64,000 nucleotides of DNA, taken from positions 842,881 to 906,880 of the forward strand of contig NZ_FOOQ01000002.1 of NCBI RefSeq assembly GCF_900113245.1. The letters run 5' to 3'. The notes beneath the pieces were generated by a model. The model was not told the DNA's origin. It ran no database searches and worked only from the letters and a program-made list of their open reading frames with translations. Numbering within the stretch: position 1 is the stretch's first letter; every line of letters starts with the position of its first letter. The stretch is from Halopelagius inordinatus (GTDB taxonomy: Archaea > Halobacteriota > Halobacteria > Halobacteriales > Haloferacaceae). The position numbers and the translations under genes are program-made. This document shows, in pieces, positions 35,552 to 42,790 of the stretch.

Positions 35552-36595
35552 ATGCGCGGACTTGCCAAGACGAGTCGGAGCCACGGTTCGATGGAACTGG
35601 TCGACCGAGAGAGACCGGACCCGGGGCCCGACGAAGCGTTGATAGAAGTCGACTACGCCGGACTGTGCGGAAGCGACGCGGGAATATACGAGTTCGAGTC
35701 GGCGTTCGAACGGATGACGCTCCCCAACGTCATCGGTCACGAGTACTCCGGCCGCGTCGTCGAAGTGGGCGGAGGGGTGACGAACTTCTCGGTCGGCGAC
35801 CGAGTCGTCGAGCGACCGATTCGCGGATGCGGCGAGTGCTATCAGTGCCGAATCGGCGAGGAGAACGTCTGTCAGAACGCGGTCATCACCGGCGTCGACC
35901 ACGACGGAGCGTACGCGGGCTACATCGCCGTGCCGGAGTCGGCGCTTCACCCCGTTCCCGACGACGTGCCGCCGAAACACGCCGCGATAGTCGAACCGAC
36001 GAGCATCGGCGCGCGCGCCGTCATCGAGAACTCCCGCGTCGGCGCGGGCGACCGAGTCATGGTCGAAGGGCCCGGTCCCATCGGCCTCCTCACGGCCCAA
36101 ATCGCCGACGCCCAAGGCGGCGAGGTGGTCGTCGCGGGCGTCGGACAGGACACCGAGTACCGCCTGCCCCTCGCGGAGGAACTCGGCTTCCGGACGATAA
36201 ACGTCGAGAGCGACGATTTGGACGCCCACCGCGAGACGCTGACCGACGGCGTCGGCTACGACGTGGTGTTCGACACGACGGGGCACCCCTCGGGACTGAC
36301 GATGGCCGTAGACGAGGTGCGAAAGGGCGGACAGATAGTCCTCGTCGGCCAGACGGGCGAGACGACGATGCCGTACTCGCCGTTGGTCCGCGCGGAGGTA
36401 GACCTCCAGTGTTCGTACGCCTCGATGTACGACGATTTCGAGCACTCGCTTCGCCTCATCGCCTCCGGCGACGTGGACTGCGAGACGTTCCTCGACGACC
36501 GGTTCTCGCTTCTCGACGCCGACGAGGCGTTCGAGACGTTCGTCTCCGGCGGGACGTGCAAGCCCGTCTTCGACGTCTCCGAACTGCGAGGATAA
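35552..36595 (+). CDS. Zn-dependent alcohol/polyol dehydrogenase (MDR family)
   Basis: A 347-aa medium-chain dehydrogenase. Catalytic zinc ligands are in GLCGSDAG and IGHEYSGRVVEVG; the structural zinc site is CGECYQCRIGEENVC near residue 93. The coenzyme-binding loop is VEGPGPIGLLTAQIA near residue 172. It resembles threonine and sorbitol dehydrogenases; the natural substrate is unknown. The frame is open upstream, but ACTATACCC lies 23-31 bases before the ATG at 35552, supporting that start. Confidence 0.88.
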   Translation: MRGLAKTSRSHGSMELVDRERPDPGPDEALIEVDYAGLCGSDAGIYEFESAFERMTLPNVIGHEYSGRVVEVGGGVTNFSVGDRVVERPIRGCGECYQCRIGEENVCQNAVITGVDHDGAYAGYIAVPESALHPVPDDVPPKHAAIVEPTSIGARAVIENSRVGAGDRVMVEGPGPIGLLTAQIADAQGGEVVVAGVGQDTEYRLPLAEELGFRTINVESDDLDAHRETLTDGVGYDVVFDTTGHPSGLTMAVDEVRKGGQIVLVGQTGETTMPYSPLVRAEVDLQCSYASMYDDFEHSLRLIASGDVDCETFLDDRFSLLDADEAFETFVSGGTCKPVFDVSELRG

Positions 36596-36665
36596 GTCGC
36601 GAACCGTCGGTTCCGCCGCGCTTGCCGGCCGCGCGTTCGACCGGGCTCTCCCCGGGTCGAACGCC

Positions 36666-36803
36666 TCACTCCGTGTCCGCTTCCGGATTCTGCTGGCGTC
36701 GGTACATCGCGGCCATCTCCCACAGTATCTGCTCTATCTCCTCGCCGTCCGCCGCCGTCTCCAGTTGTCTGTAGAGGTCCTCAGAGATGGTCAGTTGGGG
36801 CAT
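36666..36803 (-). CDS. Small ribbon-helix-helix-like protein
   Basis: A 45-aa protein starting MPQLTISEDLYRQLETAADG and continuing with an amphipathic helix (EEIEQILWEMAAMYRRQQ). The short strand followed by a helix with L/I spacing is like antitoxin or RHH-type small regulators of haloarchaea (I recall DUF7557). No toxin-like gene adjoins it. It is convergent with the dehydrogenase gene. The ACTAGTGGTGATTGGTGAC stretch just upstream may hold its promoter. Confidence 0.6.
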   Translation of the reverse strand: MPQLTISEDLYRQLETAADGEEIEQILWEMAAMYRRQQNPEADTE

Positions 36804-36975
36804 TTCACTAGTGGTGATTGGTGACACGGCAAAGTATGTTCGGGCCCGTCGGATTCGGGTGAATCACCGATTTCGAGTGGGGTCGCGGTAGGGGTGAGAC
36901 CGGCGTGCCGGTCGTACCGCGGACGGGCGAACCCGCCGAACACGGGTTTAAACGGAAGCGGTTCGATGAACGCTC

Positions 36976-37608
36976 ATGTTACGACGCGAGGTGCTCCGCG
37001 GCGGTGCGACGATGGGTGCCGTCGCCGTCGCGGGCTGTGCGGGAGATTCGGACTCTCCCGCCTTTCGGGAGGGGTTCGAGGAGGGAATCGGCGACTGGGA
37101 GAGCGGTGCGGCCATCGGCCCGGAAGTCGACATCGAGGAGTTCGAGTGGGAACTCGGGGTGTCCGACGCGGAAGCCGCGACGGGCGACCGGTCGCTGCGT
37201 ATCTGGAACGAGGGCGACTACGACGACGGGGTGACGTGGGGCGTTCACCCGGTCCCCGTCGAGTCCGGGCGGTCCTATCAGGCGACGGTGAACGCGCAGT
37301 TCTGGAGCGAATCGGAGTCGTTCAACACGCTCCGGGACGCCGTGGTGCGCCTCGGACCCGAACCGCCGGACGTAGAGGAGGACTTCCCGCAACCGGGCGT
37401 GAACACGACCGACCTCGGGGAGACGCCGTACGGCGGCCTCCGCGAACCGCTCTGGCTCACCGACGGCTGGCGGGAGTACAGCTTCGAGTGGACGACGCCA
37501 GAGATATCCTCGGAGACGCTCTACGTCGCCCTCGGCACCAGCGTCATCTGGGAGGGCGACGCGACCCACTACGTCGACGACGTCTCGGTCGAACTGGAAG
37601 CGCGATGA
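36976..37608 (+). CDS. Tat lipoprotein with a carbohydrate-binding-like domain
   Basis: A 210-aa exported lipoprotein: MLRREVLRGGATMGAVAVAG then Cys (lipobox VAGC). The mature part begins FREGFEEGIGDWESG and ends in HYVDDVSVELEAR, the outline of a jelly-roll carbohydrate-binding module, with SYQATVNAQFWSES and YSFEWTTPE strands between. Ligand unknown. GTTTAAAC lies 24-31 bases upstream (leaderless). The next gene starts within its stop codon (ATGA). Confidence 0.7.
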   Translation: MLRREVLRGGATMGAVAVAGCAGDSDSPAFREGFEEGIGDWESGAAIGPEVDIEEFEWELGVSDAEAATGDRSLRIWNEGDYDDGVTWGVHPVPVESGRSYQATVNAQFWSESESFNTLRDAVVRLGPEPPDVEEDFPQPGVNTTDLGETPYGGLREPLWLTDGWREYSFEWTTPEISSETLYVALGTSVIWEGDATHYVDDVSVELEAR

Positions 37609-37982
37609 CGACGAGTCTCAACGGCTTGGTCGGTGGCGCGGTGGTGGGGGTCCTCGCCACACTCGCGGCGCACGCTGTCGGCGGGCGGGAGGCGACGGAG
37701 ACGGCCTCGCGGTGGAGAGCGTACCTCGTTCCGGTCGCGTACGGAAGCGCCGCGGGCGGCCTGTTGGTCGCACTCGAACTGTTCGTCCTCGGGATTCTCG
37801 CGGTTCCGCCGTCGAGGGGCGAGGCGCTTACCGTCGCCGTCGCGTGGAGTATCGCGCTTTTGGTCGCCGCACTCGCCGTCCGGCGGTTCGCCCGCGAGAC
37901 CCGGTTCGGGCGACTCCAGCCCAGAAAACTACTGGTGTATCATTGGTGTCCGGAGTCGGACTCGGAGTCCGGATTCGGCTGA
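37605..37982 (+). CDS. Small membrane protein
   Basis: A 125-aa protein with three to four hydrophobic segments (LNGLVGGAVVGVLATLAAHA; VPVAYGSAAGGLLVALELFV; LTVAVAWSIALLVAALAV) and a polar C-terminus. It overlaps the preceding lipoprotein gene by 4 bases, so the two are co-translated. No family recognised. Its end lies 130 bases from the left boundary of the integrated element; that gap holds no gene. Confidence 0.65.
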   Translation: MTTSLNGLVGGAVVGVLATLAAHAVGGREATETASRWRAYLVPVAYGSAAGGLLVALELFVLGILAVPPSRGEALTVAVAWSIALLVAALAVRRFARETRFGRLQPRKLLVYHWCPESDSESGFG

Positions 37983-38112
37983 CGAGGATTACGTGACGCG
38001 GGGTGTCGTCGTTCGTTCTCTACCAGAACGATTAGTGATACGTCCCGTCGTTCGGTGAAAACGAGTCGCTTTCGAGTGTCGGAATTGCGAAGAAGACGGG
38101 CAGATGCCCTGT

Positions 38113-38144
38113 AAGCCTAGGCCGGGATTTGAACCCGGGCTCTC
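38113..38144 (-). repeat. att site, displaced 3' fragment of tRNA-Thr
   Basis: A 32-bp copy of the discriminator, acceptor 3' strand and T-arm of tRNA-Thr(GGT). The match stops before the variable loop and anticodon arm, so this copy is not a tRNA gene. It marks the left end of the integrated element; the original chromosomal tRNA end lies here. Confidence 0.9.
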
Positions 38145-38189
38145 TCCGTCGGGCGATTTGGGGCACGCGGCCCCGCGCCCTCCGGAACC

Positions 38190-38229
38190 GGCTGTACCGC
38201 CTGTCGGTTTAGCTGGCTGTACCCGACAG
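38190..38229. promoter_or_regulatory. Repeats upstream of the integrase gene
   Basis: GGCTGTACC occurs at 38190-38198 and 38215-38223, 25 bases apart. An inverted repeat CTGTCGG (38201-38207) / CCGACAG (38223-38229) ends just before the integrase ATG. They may be integrase arm sites or an autoregulatory operator. Confidence 0.45.
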
Positions 38230-38232
38230 ACA

Positions 38233-39240
38233 ATGAGCCTGAAACCGACTCCGCCGCACGACGCGAAGAATCGCTACCTCAACGACAAGAAGCCCGGCGT
38301 TACCAAGAAGACAATCAAGAATTACCGTACCACCACTCGGCAGTTCTGCGACTGGCTGGACGAGCAGGGTGTCACGGACCTCACCGACCTCGACAGCGAG
38401 ATTATCCAGCGGTACAAGGAACACCGCCTGTCGAACGTGAAGGTCATCACGGCCCGGCAGGACATGATGACGCTCAAGCAGTTCATCGAGTTCTGCGAAC
38501 ACATCCAAGCCGTCCCTCGGGGCATGGCCGACATGGTACGGATTCCTTCCGTGAGCGAGGATGACGAGATTTGTGACGACCTTCTGACCCGGGAAGAGGC
38601 ATCGGACGTGCTGGATTTCCTCGGGAAGTTCGAGTACGCGAGCAACCGTCACGTCACTCTGCTAATCCTCTGGAAGACAGGTATGCGTATGAGTGGGCTT
38701 CGAGCACTCGACCTCGGAGACTTTGACGACGGACGACCTGCCCTCGAACTCCGTCACCGGCCTACATCCGGAACGCCGCTGAAGAACAAAGAGAAGAGCG
38801 AGCGAGACGTACTGATTACGTCCGAGACGGCAGAGGTCCTCCGTGACTACGTGGAGAGGAACAGAGAGGATGTGACAGACGAAGAGGGACGGAAACCGCT
38901 TCTCGCGTCCAAGAGCGGGCGTGTGGTTGAGACGACGATTCAACGCTACGTCTACACCGCGACTCGTCCCTGCTACTACAACGGCGGCGAGTGTCCGTTT
39001 GACCGCGACCCTGAGACTTGCGAGGCAATGTCGTGGAACGCTTCATGCAAGTGTCCGGGTAGCGTCAGCCCGCATGCTCTACGGCGTGGGTATGTGACTA
39101 CTGCTCGAAACGCAGGACAACCAAAAGACGTGACCGGAGAACGTGTGAACATGAGCGGGAAGGTGCTTGACAAACACTACGACAAGGGAACTTCTGCTGA
39201 GAAGGCAGAGAGGCGTCGGGACTACATTAGGGATATTTGA
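38233..39240 (+). CDS. int: Tyrosine recombinase/integrase (XerC/D type)
   Basis: A 335-aa site-specific recombinase. The N-terminal SAM-like core-binding domain covers about residues 20-105 (TIKNYRTTTRQFCDWLDEQG). The catalytic domain holds the first Arg in KTGMRMSGLRALDLGDF near residue 157, HALRRG near residue 281 and the nucleophile Tyr in LDKHYDKGT near residue 317. A Cys-rich insert (CYYNGGECP, CEAMSWNASCKCPG) before the HxxR box is usual in haloarchaeal integrases. It starts 89 bases inside the att repeat. The ATG at 38233 is preferred because the frame upstream of it runs through the tRNA fragment. Confidence 0.92.
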   Translation: MSLKPTPPHDAKNRYLNDKKPGVTKKTIKNYRTTTRQFCDWLDEQGVTDLTDLDSEIIQRYKEHRLSNVKVITARQDMMTLKQFIEFCEHIQAVPRGMADMVRIPSVSEDDEICDDLLTREEASDVLDFLGKFEYASNRHVTLLILWKTGMRMSGLRALDLGDFDDGRPALELRHRPTSGTPLKNKEKSERDVLITSETAEVLRDYVERNREDVTDEEGRKPLLASKSGRVVETTIQRYVYTATRPCYYNGGECPFDRDPETCEAMSWNASCKCPGSVSPHALRRGYVTTARNAGQPKDVTGERVNMSGKVLDKHYDKGTSAEKAERRRDYIRDI

Positions 39241-39316
39241 TTTAGCGATTTCCCATGTCCTTTTGGCACCCAAGGAAGGGGATTAATATGTATTAGAAGT
39301 ATTGTACGGAGTAGAG

Positions 39317-39541
39317 ATGTTTGGAGCATCGTTCGACACTCCTAAATTTGACCAACTGTTGCTCGTGGGAATAGGTCTTTTAGGAGCGATATTTTCTGGA
39401 TATCTTTTCGTACAAGCCCTTTCTACTTCAGATAGCGGGACAATATCTGGTTCCGGAATATATACAGTCATTTTTTATATGCTGTCTCTTGCACTATTTA
39501 TTCGATACAGAGCTTGGCGGCGCAAGCAGCGTGAGGAGTAA
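39317..39541 (+). CDS. Element-encoded small membrane protein
   Basis: A 74-aa protein with two membrane helices (LLLVGIGLLGAIFSGYLFV and IYTVIFYMLSLALFI) and a basic tail (RYRAWRRKQREE). It is 2 bases upstream of the next frame, so both are likely one unit. Codon use is A/T-rich compared with the host. No homologue recognised; it could be a membrane partner of the 183-aa protein. Confidence 0.65.
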   Translation: MFGASFDTPKFDQLLLVGIGLLGAIFSGYLFVQALSTSDSGTISGSGIYTVIFYMLSLALFIRYRAWRRKQREE

Positions 39542-39543
39542 TT

Positions 39544-40095
39544 ATGGGGGAGGAACGTTTTCAATTCGGACTCTGGGACCTTTTGAGTGTTGTATTTGGC
39601 GGTCTTGGTGCTGGTATGGGTGTCGGATTAGCTTTTTTACCGGATTCGCTTCCGGGGTTCCTTTCAATACAGCTCATCGGAGCCATTGCAGTACTCCTTA
39701 CTGTCCTATCACTTCTAATTCAGGCAGTTTCGATTGAAGAGGAAACAGAGGAAACAGAACAAGAAACGGTAGAAGTTCCAGTTTCAGTATATAATAGTCA
39801 TTTGGGAAGCATTCGAGAAGCAGGATATTACGAGGGGCGCTATAATCGATACCGAGAACAGTTAATTACCGAGAGAACAGTTGTTCAAGAAAACCATAGT
39901 CTTGACGAGTACCGGGAAATTAGTAAAAACAGGAATCTTGATGAATTCACCGATACTGGTGACGAGGAAGATGAAGAAGAGGAACAGCACAGTACGGAAG
40001 ATGAGGAAGAGAATACTAATCAATACCCATCACACGTCGAAAAGAAGGTAACGAAGCTTGAAAAAGAGGTAGAGAAGGAACTAGAGTATGAGTGA
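39544..40095 (+). CDS. Element-encoded membrane protein with acidic coiled tail
   Basis: A 183-aa protein. Two hydrophobic helices lie in residues 10-60 (GGLGAGMGVGLAFLP; LIGAIAVLLTVLSLLIQAV). A cytoplasmic part follows with Glu-rich stretches (EEETEETEQETVEV near residue 65; DEEDEEEEQ near residue 140) and a Lys/Glu heptad helix at the end (VEKKVTKLEKEVEKELEYE). It follows the 74-aa membrane protein directly. Function unknown; a membrane-located complex is plausible. Confidence 0.65.
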   Translation: MGEERFQFGLWDLLSVVFGGLGAGMGVGLAFLPDSLPGFLSIQLIGAIAVLLTVLSLLIQAVSIEEETEETEQETVEVPVSVYNSHLGSIREAGYYEGRYNRYREQLITERTVVQENHSLDEYREISKNRNLDEFTDTGDEEDEEEEQHSTEDEEENTNQYPSHVEKKVTKLEKEVEKELEYE

Positions 40096-40234
40096 CACAG
40101 AGCGTTATCTCTCGCAGTCATTTGCATGAGAAGGATTGCGGTAAGCAGGTAACTATCCAGAAGGCGACTGACAACAGCACGTTCGAGTACTGAGGCACAC
40201 CACTTGTCCTTCCATGCTCTCTGGTTCTTCGAGC

Positions 40235-40957
40235 TTAGATGAGTTCCTGTTTCTGTTCCTCAAGATACTCATAGGTCATATCAGATAGCTGGCTGACCAT
40301 CTGAAGAAACAATCTCATCACCAGTTGTACTATTTCGCCAATATCTGCATATGTCATAAAAAACGCAAAATCTTCGCTGTCCCACTCTTCAAATATATCT
40401 TCAACCGTTTCTGCAAATTCCTCAGTTGTTACTCCGTTATCGTTTAGTGCAGCTAATAGATGTCCGAAACCATCAGACATATCTCCGGCGTTATTCATCA
40501 ACTCCGTGAAATCCATTTCCGGATAGGATTCTCGCTGAGCCATTTCAAAAAGCTCGGTCAGAATTTCTATACCCTGCTTCTGGCTGTTGACCTCTGCTAC
40601 ACTACTTGCCTTTGAATATAGCTCAGAGAGAGTTCCAACATGATTCGCGGCTTCATCAGGGACGCCCTCGGGATAATTTCGAGCTTTCACGTACAACTGG
40701 TCAGAGAAATCGCTCAAGTCGCCCAATATCGCGTCGTATCCGATTTCAGACCTCAACCCGGCACGGTAGACTGTTTGGTTCCCTCGGCTGGCCAAGTTTT
40801 GGCAGTCGTCGAACCAGTCCTCAACCTCGGTTTCTGCTTTTCGTTGCTGTTCTCTATAACGTCGCCACTCGTGCCCGCCAACAGCTCCGACCAGTCCACT
40901 TACTATCGGAGTAACCTCCATTACCGGAAAACCTGACAATCCCGCTTGAAGTATCAT
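40235..40957 (-). CDS. Element-encoded 240-aa protein of unknown function
   Basis: A 240-aa protein, convergent with the membrane pair. A short hydrophobic N-terminus (VMEVTPIVSGLVGAVGGHEW) is followed by a long helical, acidic region (TEVEDWFDDCQNLASRG; LSDFSDQLYVKARNYPEGVP) and a C-terminal helix rich in Met/Leu (VQLVMRLFLQMVSQLSDM). The N-terminal segment could be one membrane anchor. I recognise no domain. Low GC relative to the host supports transfer with the element. Confidence 0.65.
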   Translation of the reverse strand: MILQAGLSGFPVMEVTPIVSGLVGAVGGHEWRRYREQQRKAETEVEDWFDDCQNLASRGNQTVYRAGLRSEIGYDAILGDLSDFSDQLYVKARNYPEGVPDEAANHVGTLSELYSKASSVAEVNSQKQGIEILTELFEMAQRESYPEMDFTELMNNAGDMSDGFGHLLAALNDNGVTTEEFAETVEDIFEEWDSEDFAFFMTYADIGEIVQLVMRLFLQMVSQLSDMTYEYLEEQKQELI

Positions 40958-41000
40958 GAATGACTGTTTCGTGAGAAGGTGTTGTTAATCTACCTTACAG

Positions 41001-41096
41001 TCAAGATATGGAGTATTTCTGAGAGAGTTTCTTCTCCGCACGTTCCAGCATCTTCTCTATGCGTCGTAGATTCATCTTTATCAATTTGAGCGACAT
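41001..41096 (-). CDS. Possible 31-aa basic helix protein
   Basis: A 31-codon frame starting MSLKLIKMNLRRIEKMLERA and ending at a TGA, 43 bases upstream of the 240-aa gene on the same strand. The peptide is a Lys/Arg/Leu helix. It lies just downstream of the duplicated module at 41120-41169, whose minus strand carries TTAAAAC. Weak: the size is small and no homologue is known to me. Confidence 0.3.
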   Translation of the reverse strand: MSLKLIKMNLRRIEKMLERAEKKLSQKYSIS

Positions 41097-41119
41097 GTAG
41101 ACAAAATCGGGGGAGTTGT

Positions 41120-41169
41120 CTGAGCGACTAACGTTTATCTGCCATTCTTCGATAGGATTGATGTTTTAA
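41120..41169. repeat. Duplicated module, copy 1
   Basis: Begins CTGAGCGACTAACGTT and ends GATTGATGTTTTAA, with about 20 variable bases between. A copy with the same ends and a 19-base middle occurs at 42503-42551 in the same orientation. On the minus strand the end reads TTAAAAC, TATA-like, and each copy lies upstream of a minus-strand gene. Could be a promoter-operator or plasmid maintenance site. Confidence 0.6.
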
Positions 41170-41175
41170 GCCGAA

Positions 41176-41197
41176 GGAGTGACCGGTCACCAACTCC
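41176..41197. repeat. Palindrome in the element's non-coding region
   Basis: A perfect 12-bp palindrome GTGACCGGTCAC (41179-41190), extended by outer arms GGAGT and ACTCC with a 2-base bulge. It lies 7 bases after copy 1 of the duplicated module. Confidence 0.6.
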
Positions 41198-41217
41198 CTT
41201 TGCCAAATGCGTGGGAG

Positions 41218-41248
41218 GTAGTACCGACTGTAGTACTGCCTGTACTAC
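41218..41248. repeat. Iteron-like GTAGTAC array at 12-bp period
   Basis: GTAGTAC occurs at 41218-41224 and 41230-41236, and its inverse GTACTAC at 41242-41248, each separated by exactly 5 bases. The last two form a 7-bp stem with loop TGCCT. Spacing near one helical turn suggests binding of several protein copies on one DNA face. Confidence 0.65.
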
Positions 41249-41680
41249 GGGTTGAAATATATCCGGTTATAGAATCGGAGTACTATTTCGGTGAACATCA
41301 AGAAGGGCCGCAGCAGCCTATGATAAATGTGATAGAGCGGTGAATCTGTCTGACCTATCTCGGCGTACAACTGTAGGGGGACGGACCAACGCCAGAGACG
41401 ACGGCTCGCAGTAACCGGACACCACACGTTGTCAACCTCTGGGAGAGCGGTATTCACAGTCGAACTGGTGAAGAGTTAAGAATACATCTCACCGGCCACC
41501 ACCTCGCCTGCGGCTCGGGACGGTGGCCGCGGCCTTCTTGAGGAAAACCGCTCTCGCCAATCCATAGCCTGTTGTCAGCACCGGAACTCATAACAGTCCG
41601 AGTATCAGTACCTGTTTTCCGACCTGTTCTACTTACAGTAATGGTAAACGGTTTATATACCCCCTCTCCCACGAGGTCGT
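41249..41680. other. Gene-poor part of the element with a hairpin and a TATA-like box
   Basis: No convincing gene. It contains an 8-bp inverted repeat CGGCCACC (41493-41500) / GGTGGCCG (41522-41529) around a GC-rich 21-base loop, and a TTTATATA box at 41652-41659. The latter reads TATATAAA on the minus strand and could drive a minus-strand transcript through this region. Two minus-strand open frames here (70 and 78 codons) have poor starts and are not annotated. Confidence 0.45.
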
Positions 41681-42292
41681 CTACAACCAACCACTATCTG
41701 CACCGGCGTCAGTCGAACGCCAGTTGAACTGAAGTGCGTCGTCCGTCTGGTAACGGTCGAAATTCGTAGATTCCAACTTTCCGGCGCGAATCCGATGCTC
41801 CACCTTCCCATACACCTTGGCGAATTGTCTCTCAGAGATACCCGATTGTTCCCGTATCTCGGTAAAGAGAGAGTCGTTGGGCTTGGACGCAGGATGGCAC
41901 TTTCGTCCTTTCCCATCTGTATGGACCGTGTACGCACAGACGCAGAATGCAACAACCTCAGCAGGGAACCCCATGTGTTGGAGGTCGAGGCGCGTGAACG
42001 ACTCAATGGCTCTCCGTCTCTGAGATGGCATCATCTCCAGTTTGTCCGAGAGAGTTGCTGCGAGGTCCCTGTTCATTCGATATGTTAGGTATTCGTAGTT
42101 CATTCGGTGACCATTGACCAACCCCTGATTGTTTCGGTCCAGATACTCGTAGTAGTCTCTCTTGTTCAGGGGGTAGTGGTCAGTAAGCCAGTCACCATCT
42201 CCATCCCAGTCTGACCAGCCAATATACGTCGCGTTGTTCGTGTCCGGCTTCACTAATTCGGCATAGGCGTGGCTATCTGCTGTAGCTGTCAT
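41681..42292 (-). CDS. Conserved haloarchaeal plasmid/integrated-element protein
   Basis: A 203-aa protein. The segment ATYIGWSDWDGDGDWLTDHY near residue 21 and KRDYYEYLDRNNQGLVNGHR near residue 45 are, from memory, typical of a family found on haloarchaeal plasmids and integrated elements, sometimes mislabelled RNA polymerase subunit epsilon. The C-terminal half has RRRAIESFTRLDLQHMGFP and a helix-turn-helix-like segment (IREQSGISERQFAKVYGKVE near residue 147). DNA binding or a replication-linked role is inferred. About 210 bases upstream lies copy 2 of the duplicated module. Confidence 0.7.
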   Translation of the reverse strand: MTATADSHAYAELVKPDTNNATYIGWSDWDGDGDWLTDHYPLNKRDYYEYLDRNNQGLVNGHRMNYEYLTYRMNRDLAATLSDKLEMMPSQRRRAIESFTRLDLQHMGFPAEVVAFCVCAYTVHTDGKGRKCHPASKPNDSLFTEIREQSGISERQFAKVYGKVEHRIRAGKLESTNFDRYQTDDALQFNWRSTDAGADSGWL

Positions 42293-42758
42293 AGTAATTC
42301 GTTGAGCCCGAAGTGCGTCAGAGAACTACCTTTCAGAACTATTCGCTAAACTGGTTGGTAGTCAACTGACGATACGAGAAAGCTCTACAATAGAATATGT
42401 GTGCTCAAGCAGTATAGTTCTTTCTTAGAGAGTGTCTGCGGGGGAGAACTGACGAAGAAAGAGAATTGGTCCAGAGGTTAGCTTAAAATTGAGAAAAATT
42501 TGCTGACCGACTAACGTTGTTCGCCTTCGCCTGTGGGGATTGATGTTTTAACCCCTTGGGTGGCGAGCCTTCTCGCTGAAACTCGCATTTAGAAAAACCA
42601 CGGTACGCAGGAGGGTAGTTGCGCACGCGGGTGTCCTTGATATAGAGTAAGAAGCAGCAAAATAATCCGCAAAACGGGTAGAATTGCTACGCTCTAATCG
42701 GCGGAAAAGTTATGGTAGAAGGGCGCAGTCTACGAATTACAGTCAGCGCCGCAGGCGC
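42293..42758. other. Non-coding right arm of the element
   Basis: About 465 AT-richer bases without a supportable gene. It holds copy 2 of the duplicated module (42503-42551) and a small GCGCC/GGCGC hairpin at 42746-42758 against the att site. Upstream sequences for the 203-aa gene lie at its left end. Confidence 0.5.
42503..42551. repeat. Duplicated module, copy 2
   Basis: Begins CTGACCGACTAACGTT and ends GATTGATGTTTTAA, one base shorter in the middle than copy 1 at 41120-41169. Same orientation, 1.38 kb apart. It is followed by ACCCC, which with GGGGAT before it could form a short stem around the TATA-like end. Confidence 0.6.
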
Positions 42759-42790
42759 AAGCCTAGGCCGGGATTTGAACCCGGGCTCTC
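42759..42790 (-). repeat. att site, right copy within the intact tRNA-Thr gene
   Basis: The 32-bp repeat that supplies the T-arm and acceptor 3' strand of the functional tRNA-Thr gene. It is identical to 38113-38144; the flanking base differs on each side. Confidence 0.9.

Larger units (their letters stand above)
38113..42758. mobile_element. 4.6-kb element integrated in tRNA-Thr(GGT)
   Basis: An integrated element bounded by a perfect 32-bp direct repeat (38113-38144 and 42759-42790) that is the 3' part of the tRNA-Thr gene. It carries a tyrosine integrase next to the left repeat, two small membrane proteins, a 240-aa protein, a 203-aa plasmid-type protein and non-coding DNA with repeats. 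Its genes are visibly richer in A/T at third positions than the flanks. No replication initiator or capsid gene is recognised, so it may be an integrative plasmid, a satellite or a decayed provirus. Confidence 0.85.

Noticed and set aside
38113-38144. A second tRNA gene
   Set aside because: Only the T-arm and acceptor 3' strand are present; no anticodon arm follows. It is the att fragment.
38104-38232. Longer integrase start reading through the tRNA fragment
   Set aside because: The extra codons are non-coding att sequence; the ATG at 38233 gives a normal integrase N-terminus.
41218-41248. A mini CRISPR array
   Set aside because: Units are 7 bases with 5-base gaps and one is inverted, far from CRISPR dimensions; no cas gene is near.
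41245-41690. Two minus-strand frames of 70 and 78 codons in the element
   Set aside because: One has a TTG start overlapping the previous gene's stop, and neither looks like a folded protein. The block is better described as non-coding with repeats.
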